This document shows positions 44,428 through 57,215 of a stretch of 64,000 nucleotides of DNA, one piece after another. Made by a program: the position numbers and the translations under genes. This DNA is from Endomychus coccineus. Taxonomy: Eukaryota; Arthropoda; Insecta; Coleoptera; Endomychidae. Under the pieces are notes generated by a model, which worked only from the letters and a program-made list of their open reading frames with translations, was not told the origin of the DNA and did not search any database. The stretch lies in contig OY294067.1 in assembly GCA_958510875.1 (NCBI GenBank), positions 253,719,736-253,783,735 of the forward strand, written 5' to 3'. Numbering within the stretch: the first letter of the stretch is position 1; the number at the start of each line of letters is the position of its first letter.

Positions 44428-46320
44428 CAGTGGCGGCTCGTAAGTTATGAAGGAGGGTTGGAACAAGAAAAAACTGTTTTACAACAGTTTGTATGTTTCC
44501 GTCAAAACCTTTTTGGATTATTGTCTGTTATGAACACTAAAAATTGCAAACTATCACCTACGTCAAACACGTTACCGCGTTCATAAATTGCTGAAAGTTC
44601 ACTTTTTAATTTTACACTATTCAACATGGATAAGATTTCACAGTTTCATCAAAATGTTTTTGTGGAATAGCATGTCTATGATTAAAATTTAGAATCAAAT
44701 AATTTTACTGCATTTAAGTGATCTCTAGCTGTCGTTTTTTGTCTTTTCCTAGCATCAGGTTCTTCAGTATTGCGTTCTTGATTGTCATTGTCAGTAGAAT
44801 TTCTACCTACAATAATATGCTGTTGGAATTGTTCAATTGCCTTTTGCAGTTGAGCACTGTCAATCCCGCGCATTTGAGTCTGATTAAATAATAATTTAAC
44901 ATATGTGGCATGTTGAAATGAAATATTTTCAACCAGTAGAGAAATTCCGGGCAATTCAAATGTTTCAATAAACCACTTGGACTTGCTTCACTAATAATAA
45001 CTGAATCCATCCCATATTCGTCAATAATTTTGTCTAAACATTCTTTGAAAGAATCCTGGTGTTCAAATAATGTGTTACAGTTCGACTTTTGAAAATTCAG
45101 CATGTAGGAATAGCGCGTGGTAATATACGTTGACTATTTCATCAAGAATTACCGTTAGTTTTGGCGATGGAGAAAAAAGCTTGAAAATGACTGCAATTTT
45201 GCAAAGAAAGTTTTTACTTTTTATTGCACTGTGCTTCTCGTTCAATAATTAAATTAAATTGATGCGCCTAACAGTGAATATAATGTGCATGTGGAAACGT
45301 TCTTTTGATAATGGCTTGAACACCATTTATCTTACCACTCATCACGGACGCCTCATCGTAACTTTGAGGGATTAGTTTATCGTTATCAGACCCAGAAGGA
45401 AAATTTAATAAGTTTGCAATTTATTCAGCAATGTTACATCAGCATTATGTCCACCCGGCTTTAAAAAAGACCAAAATCGTTCAAAAATTCGTTCGTTAAG
45501 CACGTATCGAATAATAACAAACATTTGCTGATGATTAGAGGTGTCTGTAGTTTCATCGGCCTCCAAAGCAATGAAATTTGCAGATTTAATTTCTTTTAAT
45601 ATTTCCTGCTTGTAAATTTTCAATATTGCACCTAGCAATTCGTTCTGAATAGTTTTTGAGACGCCTTTAAACACTTGTGAACCAGAACCTTTCGTATGTA
45701 TTGCAAGCACAGCGTCTAATTCAGCTGCAAAGTTGATTAAGCCTAAATAAATACCGACGTCAATGTTTCATCATGGCCTCGTAATGCCAATTCAAAGGCT
45801 CCGCAAAATTTTATACACATAATTAACCGGCGCAAAATATGACGATTTTTTCCACAGCTTCGTTGTACTTAATTTTATGTCGCAAATAAGCACAGTCGTC
45901 TAACTGTTCACGTTTGTCCACTTTGCCTAGAACACTAAAATCTATGCATGCATACATGTGAGAAACGGAATTTTTGTGTTCCTTTGTCCTCTATGCGATG
46001 TGTCTTAAATCATTCAACCCTTGTTTATTCCACGCACTAACCTCTTTCTTAAAAATTAAGCACATAAAACAAAATAGTTTATTTGTTACTGGACATCCCA
46101 ATCGTATTTTCATAGATATTCTTGTTGAATACTCTATTGCAAGTTCGGGTTTTACTTATGGACTTGTAGATTATTTGAAGATCAGGAATAGGTCTTCCTT
46201 TCTTTTCAATTAAAAGTTTTTCCTTAAATGATAGCGTGTCTTTTAAAAGATTTTGTACACAATTAACTTCCATCATTGATAATAGACGTACTTCAGACTT
46301 CACGTCTTCGAATTGAATTC
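44428..46320 (-). pseudogene. hAT element with ZMYM1-like transposase, decayed
   Basis: CAGTGGCGGCTCGTAA at 44428 is the same tip as the element at 30980. On the - strand, pieces in several frames follow protein order: GRPIPDLQIIYKSISKTRTC (46210-46140), FKGVSKTIQNELLGAI and KSANFIALEADETTDTSNHQ (45690-45550, the catalytic DETTD block), FERFWSFLKP, and a C-terminal half with QLQKAIEQFQQHI and ARKRQKTTA (44900-44720). Several frameshifts and stops break it. No matching right-hand tip or target duplication was found near 46320. Confidence 0.8.
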
Positions 46321-48250
46321 ACACACTGTACACTATGAAGGCATGATGTTTACTGGAGACACGATGTTCGATGCTGTGTGCCTAAATCGACGGTATAAGC
46401 GCGTATAGCGAAGATAACCGTAGTCAGCCGAATTATACTTGAAATAGGTACACTTCAGAACGTTCCCCGGACCCGGAACACAGTTTTGAGCGTTAGCATT
46501 CCGCCTGACGTGCGGAATAAAATCACACACTGAATTACATGCGAATTTCTTTCTGTATTTCTCTTGGTGGTTGGGTGAGCACGTGCCCTTGTGCCCTTTT
46601 GAATCAGATGTCACAGAATATTAGGTATAATATTTCCACTTTCCACCTTCTCGAAGTTGAAATTGAGAAATAGTCATATTTCTACACTAAATAGTTATAC
46701 ATTTGGTAACTTGCATAATACATCGTTGAAACATATTGTTTAAGCTCTGCAGAATACAAATCAACCATAAAAGATAATATGTATTCAATAATTGCTTTTG
46801 ATGCAATTATCAGTTGTTATTTTTGTAGTACGTTGCAAACAAATCGTAGTAAATTCCAAGGTCATTATGCTAAATTTGCCCTCGTTATCGAATGAATCAG
46901 TAAACTTCTTGTCGTAAAGTAGGTATTACATAATTTGCTTATAAAATAAAAAGTAATTGAACAATCGTAATGGTGTCAATAGACGAATTATAGATAATTA
47001 AAACGCATCCAGACCCAGGCGATTATGCCAAAACTAATAGTCGGATAGCGTAGAGGTTTTGCACACATAAAGTATTTATATATTACTACTTTTTCGCAAA
47101 GATTCAGTCCTACAAGTTAAAAAACGCCCGATTCATAAATTTAAAAAAACGCTGAATTTTGCGGTTTTTCCGGGTATTCTCCATTCTTTATTATCCGATT
47201 GGGTCGCACCATATGAAACTTTTTGCGGAAACTCTCATTTTGTGCGTTTTTCAATTATCTATAATTCGTTTATTACTATTGTTTAATCACTTTTTATTTT
47301 ATAATCAAAATACTGAAACAAACGCGAGTTTTTTGCTTAAAATGTTTATAAAAAAATAATAAATGACATTTGCCAGTTGGAAACATACATAACTGAATTA
47401 AATCTACGGAGTGTTCCTGGATATGATGGCATAGCCGGTTTCCTGGTAGGATTTATGTCAGAAAATTGATAATATATTTTGCTCTATTGCTTGGTCTACT
47501 TGTTAACTGTTTCGAATTAGATGGATACCCAATGTAATTGCTAGCACGGCTTTGGAAAATGATAAAGAAAGCAAAATTTGGAAAACATATACCTATCTGA
47601 ATTATTGATGTAAAAAAAAATATATTATAAAATCGGAAAAATTTAATTATTTATTTAATTGTCAAACATCGAAATCACCAGCGCTAAAACAACGCTATCG
47701 ACGTAAATAATACGTGGTGGAAATTTCATGATAATCGGTTGAAGGATTCGGTTTGGCAGTCCATAGGGAATATACGGACTGACGTGCAGAGTATCAGTTT
47801 TATATGTATTGATTTACGCTGCAGCAGTTGTAAGTAACTTAACTGATTTAAATTTAAAACCGATTCTGTTACACTTTTCGCAGGTGATCGACGTTGTTGC
47901 TAAAAATGTCTCAATTTTATTTATTATGAATGAAAATAATGTGAATATTACAACAATTCATCAAACGACAACTTTTTCATGGATAAATTCATGATTGAAT
48001 TCATGGATGATAATTTAAATCTCGGATTGTATTGGGTTAAATTCTTTTACATACTTTCTGCTCATTACTTGATTACTATTAACGTTCCTCTAAAATTTGC
48101 CCAAAATGTCTAGGTATATATTATTTGTAGTACCCACAAGATTCATATTTAGCAATTAACATAATGGTTGAATAGCGACGAAAAATGTTAAAATAGGAAA
48201 TTGACAATACAGTTATTTAACATTAATAAAACCGCTTTGGGCTAATTATG
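46321..48250. other. Intergenic, includes a weak inverted repeat
   Basis: GACGAATTATAGATAATT near 46980 returns inverted near 47250 (AATTATCTATAATTCGTTT), with partial pairing outside, so a small foldback element of about 0.33 kb may lie at 46955-47295. Nothing else was recognised. Confidence 0.35.
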
Positions 48251-48699
48251 CACGGAGAAGAAAAAAGTTTGTGTTGCATTGATCTTAATTTGGACTACCT
48301 TATGTAAATACAAATCAATGGAAAACTTATGTACCTAAATTTGGCAGAAAATTGTTTACATATTTTATCGTTAATACCAACAGTTTTTACAGTTTTTCGT
48401 TCTAGTTATATTCATCCAAGATCTGGCAACGATTTTGATATCTGGTTCTGATAATCTAGTAGAGTTTAATGCAACGAAAACTAAGACTTGTATTTTATCC
48501 TGGAAGGCAGATCCTACAATTCCTAATATGAGGATTTCAGGTAAAACTTATTTCTATGGAGTCTTTCATATCCAAACTCGGTATCACCACCAACAATAGC
48601 CTCTAATGGGCCAGTCATGTGAGGTCACAAAAACTTGCTTTACAATTCCGTTCCAAGACTACTTTTTCTATATACTGTTCCAAGGTCAGTGTTCATTGG

Positions 48700-48970
48700 G
48701 AATCTCGTCTGTTATTCCTGCACTAGAGATTTCAGGTAGGCGGACTAGATGAGCTCAAGCTAGTCACACCTTCATTGTCAAGCTCGAGACCTGCCAGACT
48801 TCATTTTTCTATAGAACGGCGAAGCTGTGGAATCTTTCCCTAGTGACGTCTGTCCTGATGCCTTTAACCTGAAAAATTCCATTACAATCTGCTCTGTCAA
48901 CATTCCACCGCTGGCCCACACCATGTTCTTCGAAGGTAGGTTTTCCTCTCGTGTAGTCAAAATATAAAAA
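48700..48970 (+). pseudogene. Possible non-LTR RT 3'-end remnant
   Basis: In shifting + frames the peptides CQTSFFYRTAKLWN and FPSDVCPDAFNLKNS appear in order. This resembles the last ORF2 segment of non-LTR elements (RTxxLWNSLP ... YNLxxFK). It is very short and broken. Confidence 0.4.
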
Positions 48971-49678
48971 ATAGGATACCACGTTTTGTTTGTATTAGAG
49001 GTAGCTGCGTTCTTAACCCCAAGGCTAAATTTATTTTTGTGTTATTTCATCTTAACCATTTTTCTACGTGTGAGATCCCTCCTTACAATATTAATAAAAA
49101 AACAAATGACTTGATCTGGAAATATGAATACCACCACTCGCTTTGGTTTGTCTATACATCATAATTATGTACAAAAATTAATTACTCGGAATAATTATGT
49201 TTTATGACAATAGATTTAGTATACCTATCTTTGGTATGTCCAGAAGAACTGAATTTGTAAAAATATATAGTTCAAGTTTAATCAAAATCGACTTTATTCT
49301 TTAAAGTGAAGTGGGAAATTTTAATAATCGTAATTTTTCTATAAGACTTGTACTATTCTCAAGGATGTAAAAGGTGGTGAAGTGACAACAGCTCACAATT
49401 TGCTGTATTTCAGAAATCCTAAAATCGTTAACTAATCAGAGCCTTCATACCAACATTAGTTATTTTATGAGAGAAGCTATCCCGGCATGAACGAAATGAA
49501 AAGCTTAATACAACAATTTTTATGTATTCAGCATAAGACCATTTCTTTCACAACAATCCTGAAATTGGGAATTTATAATATTTATTTTAATTCTCAACTC
49601 CTTAAGCATCTGCGATGACACCGCTACAGTCCTATAATCTCCAAACATGATAATTAAGCCCATCGATAACAGATAAGG

Positions 49679-49760
49679 AAAATATCAGCGGTCCAAGAAG
49701 AAAAACGAAAATATCAGCGATCCAAGAAGAAAAACGAAAATATCAGCGGTCCAAGAAGTA
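49679..49760. repeat. 29-bp tandem repeat, about 2.7 copies
   Basis: The unit AAAATATCAGCGGTCCAAGA plus AGAAAAACG is repeated almost exactly, with one G/A difference in the second copy. Confidence 0.85.
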
Positions 49761-51460
49761 TTCTCAACTGATATTATTTAGCTTCAGGAATATCTTACTA
49801 CAGTTTAGTATGAAGGTTTTTCCAGAATAACTCTATATTCAGAGTCAAATGCATGGGCAATATGGAAGAAAACATCTACTACTTTACCACCATTATCATT
49901 CAGTTGGTCATATAGATATATTCCGTTAGAGTATATTCAGCACGCTCTATCGACTTCTCTACACGAGAGCCATATGTGATAATTATATTATATTCATTTA
50001 ATACCTCATCCTAGAAAACTCTTTGAATTATCTTAAATACCTATGTATTTAGAATATGAATGGGAACATAACTGTTGATGTTATATGAATCATGCTTTTT
50101 AAAACTAGTAATATTGATGCAATTTTGAGAGCTGAAAGAAATGTATCTATGGTTACTGTTAAATTAATGAGTTATGTAAGAGATTGCGGATATCTCATTT
50201 TAGGCAGCATATTCTTTTGGAATAGTTATTGGTTTGTAAAGTTTTATTATTATGCTTGGGTGATTTATAAGATAAAGATGTGATAGAACCAAAATTATCT
50301 TTTGGATTTTTTCGGTTAAACGAGAAATGTTTGTCAAATAGTTCAAGAACATGCTGTTTAACAAGGTCTTTTTAGAAAGATCTCTTAGATCTCATCATAT
50401 TTTATTTTACCAAGGTATTGTCTTGTAACTTGCCAAGATTTCCTTCGAATATTATTAGTATTTTCTATAAGACTTGTTATAGAAACTTTATTTCTTTATT
50501 GTTGTTAGAAAATATAATTTTTCTAAATTATTTCTTTCTACTCTAATTTGAGTGACTAACACTCAATTACCAAACATCTTATATTTTCACAATGCCAAAT
50601 TTATTTGCGGCTCTGATCTATGCGTCAGTTACCATGTCGGAGTCATCGTTAAAAATTAAATCAATGTCTGAGTTAACAATTGAAACAGTTGAAAACAAAA
50701 AACTACGATCTTAAAATCCTGATAATAAAATATCTCTTTGAACTTCCTAAGATTGAATTATTCAAATTAAAATATCGTGTTACAGTTTACAGTAAAAAAT
50801 CAAAATATTCAAATTTCTTATAGCATTTTTCAACTAAAAATTCAAACAGTTTCTGGAATAATTATTGTAGTCGAGTTTTCTTAGGTATATGTTTAGCAAT
50901 ATTATTGTATATTCCGATAGATCTATTTTTTGTGGTCTTATATAATTGACTGAAAGTGGTTTGATCTAGTTTCAGATTAGATAGATAACAGATATTAAGA
51001 GAAAATATTATGCACATATACCATTATGTGTCTATCTCTAAATCAGCGAAACCCATTTTTTCCTGGGAGACAGTATAAATATTACTTGGATATTATTACA
51101 GGTCTAATATAATCCCAATAGTTGGTGCAAAGCGGTGCTTTGCGTGTTTTCTTCCAACTTTATGTGCACGAAAGACGACACAAATCTGTTTAGCCGAATA
51201 CGTTTATTCCGTTCAATAATGATACGAACCTTAATGGAAAAATCAAAATTATTTATTACTTTCATATTTTAATAGTTTTGAATATGCCACAAACAATCTT
51301 TGAGATTAAAAACTCTGTTAGCTTTAATGGGAATAACAATTCTGACAACAAATTTAGTGTTCAAATAAAATAAAATTATTTACTCCTAATTTCCAAACTT
51401 GGTAAAAATTGCCGCTTGATAGTACGATGCAGTTCTATCAGAAATAAACGATTTCATGTA
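49761..51460. other. Intergenic, nothing recognised
   Basis: AT-rich, with short frames only. Confidence 0.35.
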
Positions 51461-51466
51461 TACATA

Positions 51467-54296
51467 TTAGGGTGTCCCTTAATTTTCAAAGTTTTAAATT
51501 TCTAACGCATAGGTCTTAGTTTTGTTCATTTGCCTCTAAAACACTCGGAAATAAATTTTTACCTTATTTGGAGTACGATAACCCGACTTGCATCGAATCA
51601 TGCTCATACATGTTGGGCGGCAGTAGCGGTGCGTATTCACGGCATTTGTCATTTGTTCTCAATTATTCTCGCGATTAACACGTATTGTTTTACATTTAAA
51701 AGATGGCAGTGGAATTGAGAAGCAATAAAAAATGTGTTTTCTTAGTTGGTGACGTAAATTATCAAATAACAGGCGCAAAGTTAACGTCTAATCGTCAAAT
51801 TCTTGCAGTACTTTTTTTAACATTCGCGAAGTTGAATTGACTGTTAGTGAAAGCGCTAATCTCGTCATTCGGGAGTGTATTATATTTTGGGGAAAAGCTA
51901 GAATCCCTACCAGAGCTATACCTAACTGTGTAAAACAACTTGTGGATCTTCACCATGCTTGGAGGGAGTTGCAAAAAAATTCTAAAAAAATACAAGATAT
52001 TTACAAGCGCCGTGAGGAGGAGCAATTTGGATAATTTATTTGATATAGCACACGCTGATGCTTTGGAATAAATGAAAATTGAAGAAGATAAAATATTTTT
52101 ACAAAAATAAAGAGAATCAGGGCGTCCAGGGTGTTTAGCAGGTGTAGACAAAATGTTAGCCGAAAAAGAAGAAAGGGCAAGACAAAGGAATTTAAATGAA
52201 GAGAAAAAAAGATGTAAGCAAATGTGTTTCGGAGGTTTATCGTCATCTGTTACTACGCAAGATTCTATTCAAACGCAAGGACATCACGATCAACTTACCA
52301 GCTCTGATGAAAGCCTTGAGGATCACTTGGCATCCACCTCTCAAACGGTATGTTCTGAAACTACTGCAAAAAGGGGAAGGAAAGACTTTATCACGCCTAA
52401 GTTAGTTGCAGCTTTAGATAGATGTCAATTAAGCATAAGGGATTCTGTCTATATACTTCAGGCTGTAGTAGATGCACTAGATCTTAGCTGTGATGATTTT
52501 CCGATAAACAAATCGTCTATTCAACGTATTCGCACACAGAGTCGAAAAGATAGAGCGGAATCTATAAAATCAGATTTTCAGAATAATATGCCTGAAATGG
52601 TCACCGTTCACTGGGATGGGAAATTATTACCTGGACTTGACGTGAGAAATTCTAAAGAAGAACGCCTGTCAATTCTAATTTCATTTGGAGGAAAGGAACA
52701 ACTTCTGGCTGTACCCAAACTGGAGAGCTCTTTTGGCCAGGATCAAGCTAAAGCTGTGTTGAACGCACTTTATGACTGGAACCTCGATGACAAAGTACAA
52801 ATAATGTGCTGTGGCACAACTGCGTCTAATACAAGGCGATTCAAAGGAGCTTGTGTACTTTTGGAACAAAAACTAGACAGGGAATTACTACTCTTTGCTC
52901 GCCGCCATTACGTTTACGAACTGGTTTTAAAATGTGTGTTCGAAACAAAAATCCACCAAGTCACCAGTAGCCCTGATATCCCACTGTTCAAAAAGTTTAG
53001 AGACAACTGGAAAACTATTAATCCTGCTGCCATTGAAACATATACCGATTTCGTCACACGACATTTTTGTAATACAACAATAGGAGATTTGTTGACATTT
53101 TATAATCAAGAACTGCAAAAACCATTGGACGTAGCGATAATCGGGAACTGATTGAACTATCTATTATTTTCTTAGGAGGAGACACTGAAAAAAAAATCAA
53201 AATTAGACCTCCTGGAGCGATGCATCAAGCAAGGTGGATGGCTAGAGCTATTTACTCTTCAAAGATATGTTTGTTGCAATCCCAGTTCGAAATTAGGGCC
53301 AAGAATAAGCGAGCACTTCAAGACGTCTGTTTATTCATTGCGGTTTTATATGTAAAACCATGGCTTGGATATAGTCTGGCGGTGAAGGCACCAAATCAAG
53401 ATTTGTGCTTTTTAAAAAGGCTCAAAGAATATGAAACTGTTGAGAAATTGATCTCCAAAGCAGCCCTGAGCAAGTTTAGTCAACATCTTTGATACTTGTC
53501 AGAAGAAATTGCCGTTTTATCACTCTTTGATGATGAAGTTAATGAACAAACCAAAACGAACATTGTAGTGAATTTCCAAAGAGAGAGTTTGTATGATTCT
53601 GGGAAGAGATACATTTCATCTGAAGAAGATATGTCTGATTATTTGTATAGTAAGTAGGAATACAATAAATAGTACTATTTTTTATACTGTTTTCAATGAA
53701 TTGTTAATAATACTGCCTTATTTATTGTTGCAGGAAAATCATTAAGTGATTTCGTGTCAAAAGCACAAATTTATTTTCTCGATTAAAAATTGATAAGAAT
53801 TTCCTCCAGAGATCCGTTTCTACATGGGATGAAGATGTTGCCTATTCAGAGGCGAAAAGGAAAGTGCTTTTTTAAGGGCAGTTGAGGATACGGCTGAAAG
53901 AGCTGTAAACTTATGCAAGATTTTCATGGTTTGATCACTGCAAAGGAAGAGCAAAGGCAATTTTTGCTATGCTATGTTCAGGAGCATAGAAATTTGTATC
54001 CAGACTGTAAAAGAGAGCCCCTCAAAAGAAAATATCCTGCCTGATGTGTAATTTTATCTTTTTTTAATAAATATTTCATAAAAATGTTAATATTTCAATT
54101 GATTTCGCTATATAACGGAAAAGGTTAAAAACAGCAATTTTCGAAATCTTCAGAGTTCTGTCGGCACGGGTTAACGTTGACGTCGGAAGATGAAATTTTG
54201 TATTTAAGTAAGCCTGGGTAGTTCAAAAAGAAATAGGAGGTATGCATTTCGATATCTAAAAAAAAATTTTTTTCACCCATATAAGGGACACCCTAA
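51467..54296 (+). mobile_element. 2.83-kb DNA transposon, 15-bp TIRs, 6-bp TSD
   Basis: TTAGGGTGTCCCTTA at 51467-51481 and its exact reverse complement at 54282-54296 bound the element. TACATA repeats outside on both sides (51461-51466 and 54297-54302). It carries one decayed transposase-like gene (51703-54044). The 6-bp duplication is not the usual hAT (8), mariner (TA) or piggyBac (TTAA) length, so I leave the superfamily open. Confidence 0.8.
51703..54044 (+). pseudogene. Transposase-like gene of the 2.83-kb element, broken
   Basis: A candidate start ATG is at 51703 (MAVELRSNKKCVFLVG). The frame then shifts near 51810 and has stops near 52032, 52070 and 52110. A 332-codon open part at 52153-53151 contains HWDGKLLPGLDVR, LLAVPKLESSFGQDQAKAV and CCGTTASNTRRFKGACVLLE; the region resembles an RNase H-fold DDE domain. 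Near 53140 the frame shifts to RPPGAMHQARWMARAIY (to 53492), where a stop interrupts SQHL/YLSEE. More pieces run to the TGA at 54042 (QEHRNLYPDC region). I know this arrangement as a recurrent multicopy protein in insect assemblies but cannot name its family securely. The position I would expect to be a catalytic aspartate (CCxTTASN) is glycine. Inactive. Confidence 0.7.
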
Positions 54297-54683
54297 TACA
54301 TATAGATATCGTTTTCTCCAAATTATTGTTTTGTGCTTATTGATAGATTAAAATTTTGGGCGGTCAAGATGAGAGTGAATATTATCCGATATATTCTAGA
54401 AGCAACAAATCTTTACTATTGAATATTGAATGTGAAGCTGTATATCAAACTTGTAGGTGTGCTACTAAATGTAAAATGGTGCAAAAAACCCAAATTTTAA
54501 TTCAAATGACCTGCAAAGTTTAATTGCGGACAATTATTGTTTCGTCACACAGTGACTTTTTCAAGGCAAGTTATAATTATTGATAACACGCCATGAACAT
54601 TTCTGTGTGACAACAATAATTGTCAGCAACTGAACTATGCTGTTCGTGTAATTATTATCACAGTTCAGATTGTTTATGACAGA

Positions 54684-54730
54684 CATAGATATTATATATA
54701 CATACAATACAAATATATATAATATCTATG
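54684..54730. mobile_element. 47-bp TIR-only micro-insertion
   Basis: CATAGATATTATATATA at the left is mirrored by TATATATAATATCTATG at the right, around 13 bases. It is flanked by ATGACAGA (54676-54683) and ATAACAGA (54731-54738), a 7-of-8 match. Low complexity of the arms lowers confidence. Confidence 0.55.
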
Positions 54731-54738
54731 ATAACAGA

Positions 54739-55600
54739 CAACACATAACCCCTCAGCAAGACAGCTGACGTTTACATGACAGCACAGACACAGACAGCTA
54801 GGGCTGATCACATCTTTGTGGGGCTACTGTAGGTGGGTTCGTTATTTACGTCGTGGCTGTCGGTAATTACCGGAGCTTATAAAATATGATTTTCATAAAA
54901 AAAACCTTGTTTTATGTCGTTTTAGATTTAGCCTTCGCTAGCAGAGATGAAAAAAAAAGCTTTAGCAATTAGTGAAATCACCCAAAGCTGAAAAGTCTCA
55001 AAATGAACAGACAAAAGCAATGCTAAAAGTAAGTTTACTAAATTTGGCGTCGTGGGTTCGTTAATAGCAGATTACACTAACTCACGCCAATACAAATAAA
55101 GGTTCACATGACATAGAGTATAATCTTTCGTATTGCCACGCTGTTCCTACTATTTCATTAGAACTATAAATTATTATACTATTAGCGTAGCCCGTCGAGA
55201 ACAGCTAGTAATTTATTATTTTATGCAAGAAGTCAAGACTTTTTGATTTTAAGATTATGGAATGAAGTAAAATCTTTAGTTAGGCTTATTTTTCTGTGCA
55301 TATGCACTTTCTAATGCGTAGGTATCTAGGGACTTGCGCATGCTCAGTTGAAACTAGCACCTGGAAACCATTAGTCATCATTATTTGTGTTTTGATTTGT
55401 ATTTGTGAGCTACGCTGAAATTTATTTCCAATATTTTATATCATACCGTGGTTAATCGACTTATCGAAGTAATAGTTATTACTTCTTTTATATGTGCCTT
55501 TTCAGAGTATGATGTTGATTTTTTTACTGAACAGTAAGTGGAATTACTTTTTTGCTATTGTTCTGTCAAAACCTTGACCTATTATAATTTTAAGGCAATA
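54739..55600 (+). promoter_or_regulatory. Presumed 5' flank and UTR of the OSER1-like gene
   Basis: No element or other exon was supported. Several TTTTCAG/TTTTAAG strings could be acceptors for a 5' non-coding exon, for example just before 55595. The label is positional. Confidence 0.3.
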
Positions 55601-56227
55601 ATGTCGCAAGAGGATTTGAATCTTTCGAGCAATTTAGAAAAACTAGAAATACAAAATTTCTCAATTAGAAAGAGGCAACCTGAAGGTTCCATCAACCCAT
55701 TCATGAGACGAAGATCTAAGTCACTGTCGAGTATCAACTTTGGGACCACATGTGAATGTGCTAAAAAAATCCAGAACATAAAACATACAACCTCATTCAA
55801 AAGATCAAATAAGAAGCTCCTGAGGGACCCTGTATTGAAATATGTAAAATGCTTTCATAATCATGACTGCAACAGAGAGAAAAATAAATCTGATTTCATT
55901 GGAAGTGAACACTACGAAAGATTATTTGGACAATGCTCTTCGAAAGATCAAGATTTTAAATCTATAATTGATGGTTGTGGACAGCTAAACATAAATACTT
56001 GTGATATGAATCGATTTACTAATCCTAGTTTCTTAAATGCCCGTTCTCAAACTGTTTCAGCCCCAAGAACAGATAGTACAAGTATTGGTACAAGCTGTTC
56101 ACATCAAGCTAGGATGAACACAGCACCCCCTTGTGATGTAACTATAGATGAACTTGCTAGTTATTTCGAAACATTTGTACATATACCTAAAAAAATGAGC
56201 TCAATGGCTGAAATGATGTATATCTGA
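55601..56227 (+). CDS. OSER1: OSER1-like oxidative stress-responsive serine-rich protein
   Basis: 208 codons with no intron. The C-terminus CDVTIDELASYFETFVHIPK followed by KMSSMAEMMYI and the stop is the diagnostic end of OSER1 proteins, which are FOXO-linked oxidative stress-response factors. The rest is S/T/N-rich with basic stretches (SIRKRQPEGS, RRRSKSLSS), two Cys/His-rich patches (TCECAKK, KCFHNHDC) and no membrane segment, so it is probably disordered and nuclear or cytoplasmic. I start at 55601 (MSQEDLNL, with an AATAATG context). An upstream in-frame ATG at 55538 would add 21 hydrophobic/aromatic residues not expected in the family. It is shorter than the vertebrate protein (about 290). 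It lies 2.1 kb upstream of HDAC1 in the same orientation. Intact frame. Confidence 0.88.
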   Translation: MSQEDLNLSSNLEKLEIQNFSIRKRQPEGSINPFMRRRSKSLSSINFGTTCECAKKIQNIKHTTSFKRSNKKLLRDPVLKYVKCFHNHDCNREKNKSDFIGSEHYERLFGQCSSKDQDFKSIIDGCGQLNINTCDMNRFTNPSFLNARSQTVSAPRTDSTSIGTSCSHQARMNTAPPCDVTIDELASYFETFVHIPKKMSSMAEMMYI

Positions 56228-56740
56228 TTTTATTTTAGTTTGTGTTTATATAAATAGGATTTAATATACTTAACTTTTTCAGTACATGGATATTTTCTAT
56301 TTCATTCATGATATATGAATATTTACTAATAATTAATCTTTTTGAGAGATGAAGTTTTGTTTCAATCCCTACCTATTAATTGATTCATTTGATGAAGAAA
56401 GTTGCTTATGAAATTCCTACACTAACTTTAATGATTCAATGGATGAATCTGGTACTTTATGATAGTTAATTAACAATGAGAATGAGAATTTTTCTTTGTT
56501 TCATTAACATTTTAGGAACTGATTTTAGTTTGATAATGATGCAATGACCATCGAAATTTTGATCACAATTATTGTTCCAGTAAGGTGTTGGGAAAATGAA
56601 AAAAATTATAGTGTCCCATCTCTTATTTTCAAGATAGCTTGCATATTGTCAGAAACTGAAACTTTGTACTTTTCTAATTGTATCAATAGAAAGCAATATT
56701 CTGCTATGACTAAAAATACTAATAATGATTATTTGACCCA
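56228..56740. other. 3' flank of the OSER1-like gene
   Basis: Presumed 3' UTR and intergenic DNA. No element was recognised before the MITE at 56741. Confidence 0.35.
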
Positions 56741-57215
56741 GGTATGAATTATACCTATACAAATTGTCGGGAAATAGTTCACACCAACACATATGCTTAT
56801 TATTTTCGTCTTTATGTACGTTTCGGTCTCACGACCATCATCAGAAGACGTTTTATGTTTAAAACGGGATTTCTTAAAACTAATTGTATCACAACAAAGC
56901 GTCCTTATCGCACCTATTTCAATTAAAAATGCCCACGTCGCCGAAAACAAATACGAATAATGGAAATCGTAATTGTACTTAAAACGTTAATGTGTTATTC
57001 GATTATTCGTGTTTCTGTTCGTTTCGGCAACGTGGGCATTTTTAATTGAAATTGGTGCGATAAGGACGCTGACTGCTGATACAATTAGTTTCAAGAAATT
57101 TCGTTTTAGACATAATACGTCTTCTGATGGTCATAACACCGAAACGTACGTAAAGACGAAAATAATAAGCATATGTGTTAGTGTGACCTATTTCCCGAGA
57201 ATTTATATGTAATAA
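56741..57215. mobile_element. Foldback MITE, about 0.47 kb
   Basis: Two inverted arms of about 200 bp flank a centre near 56975. Pairs include GGGAAATAG / CTATTTCCC, ACACATATGCTTATTATTTT / AAAATAATAAGCATATGTGT, AAGACGAAAATAATAAG-type strings, GCGTCCTTATCGCACC / GGTGCGATAAGGACGC, and AAAAATGCCCACGT / ACGTGGGCATTTTT. There is no coding content. A one-armed relative is at 40323. Confidence 0.85.

Noticed and set aside
46333..46614. 93-codon Cys-containing open frame on the - strand
   Set aside because: No conserved pattern of cysteines and no homologue I can name; it lies at the ragged end of a hAT remnant.
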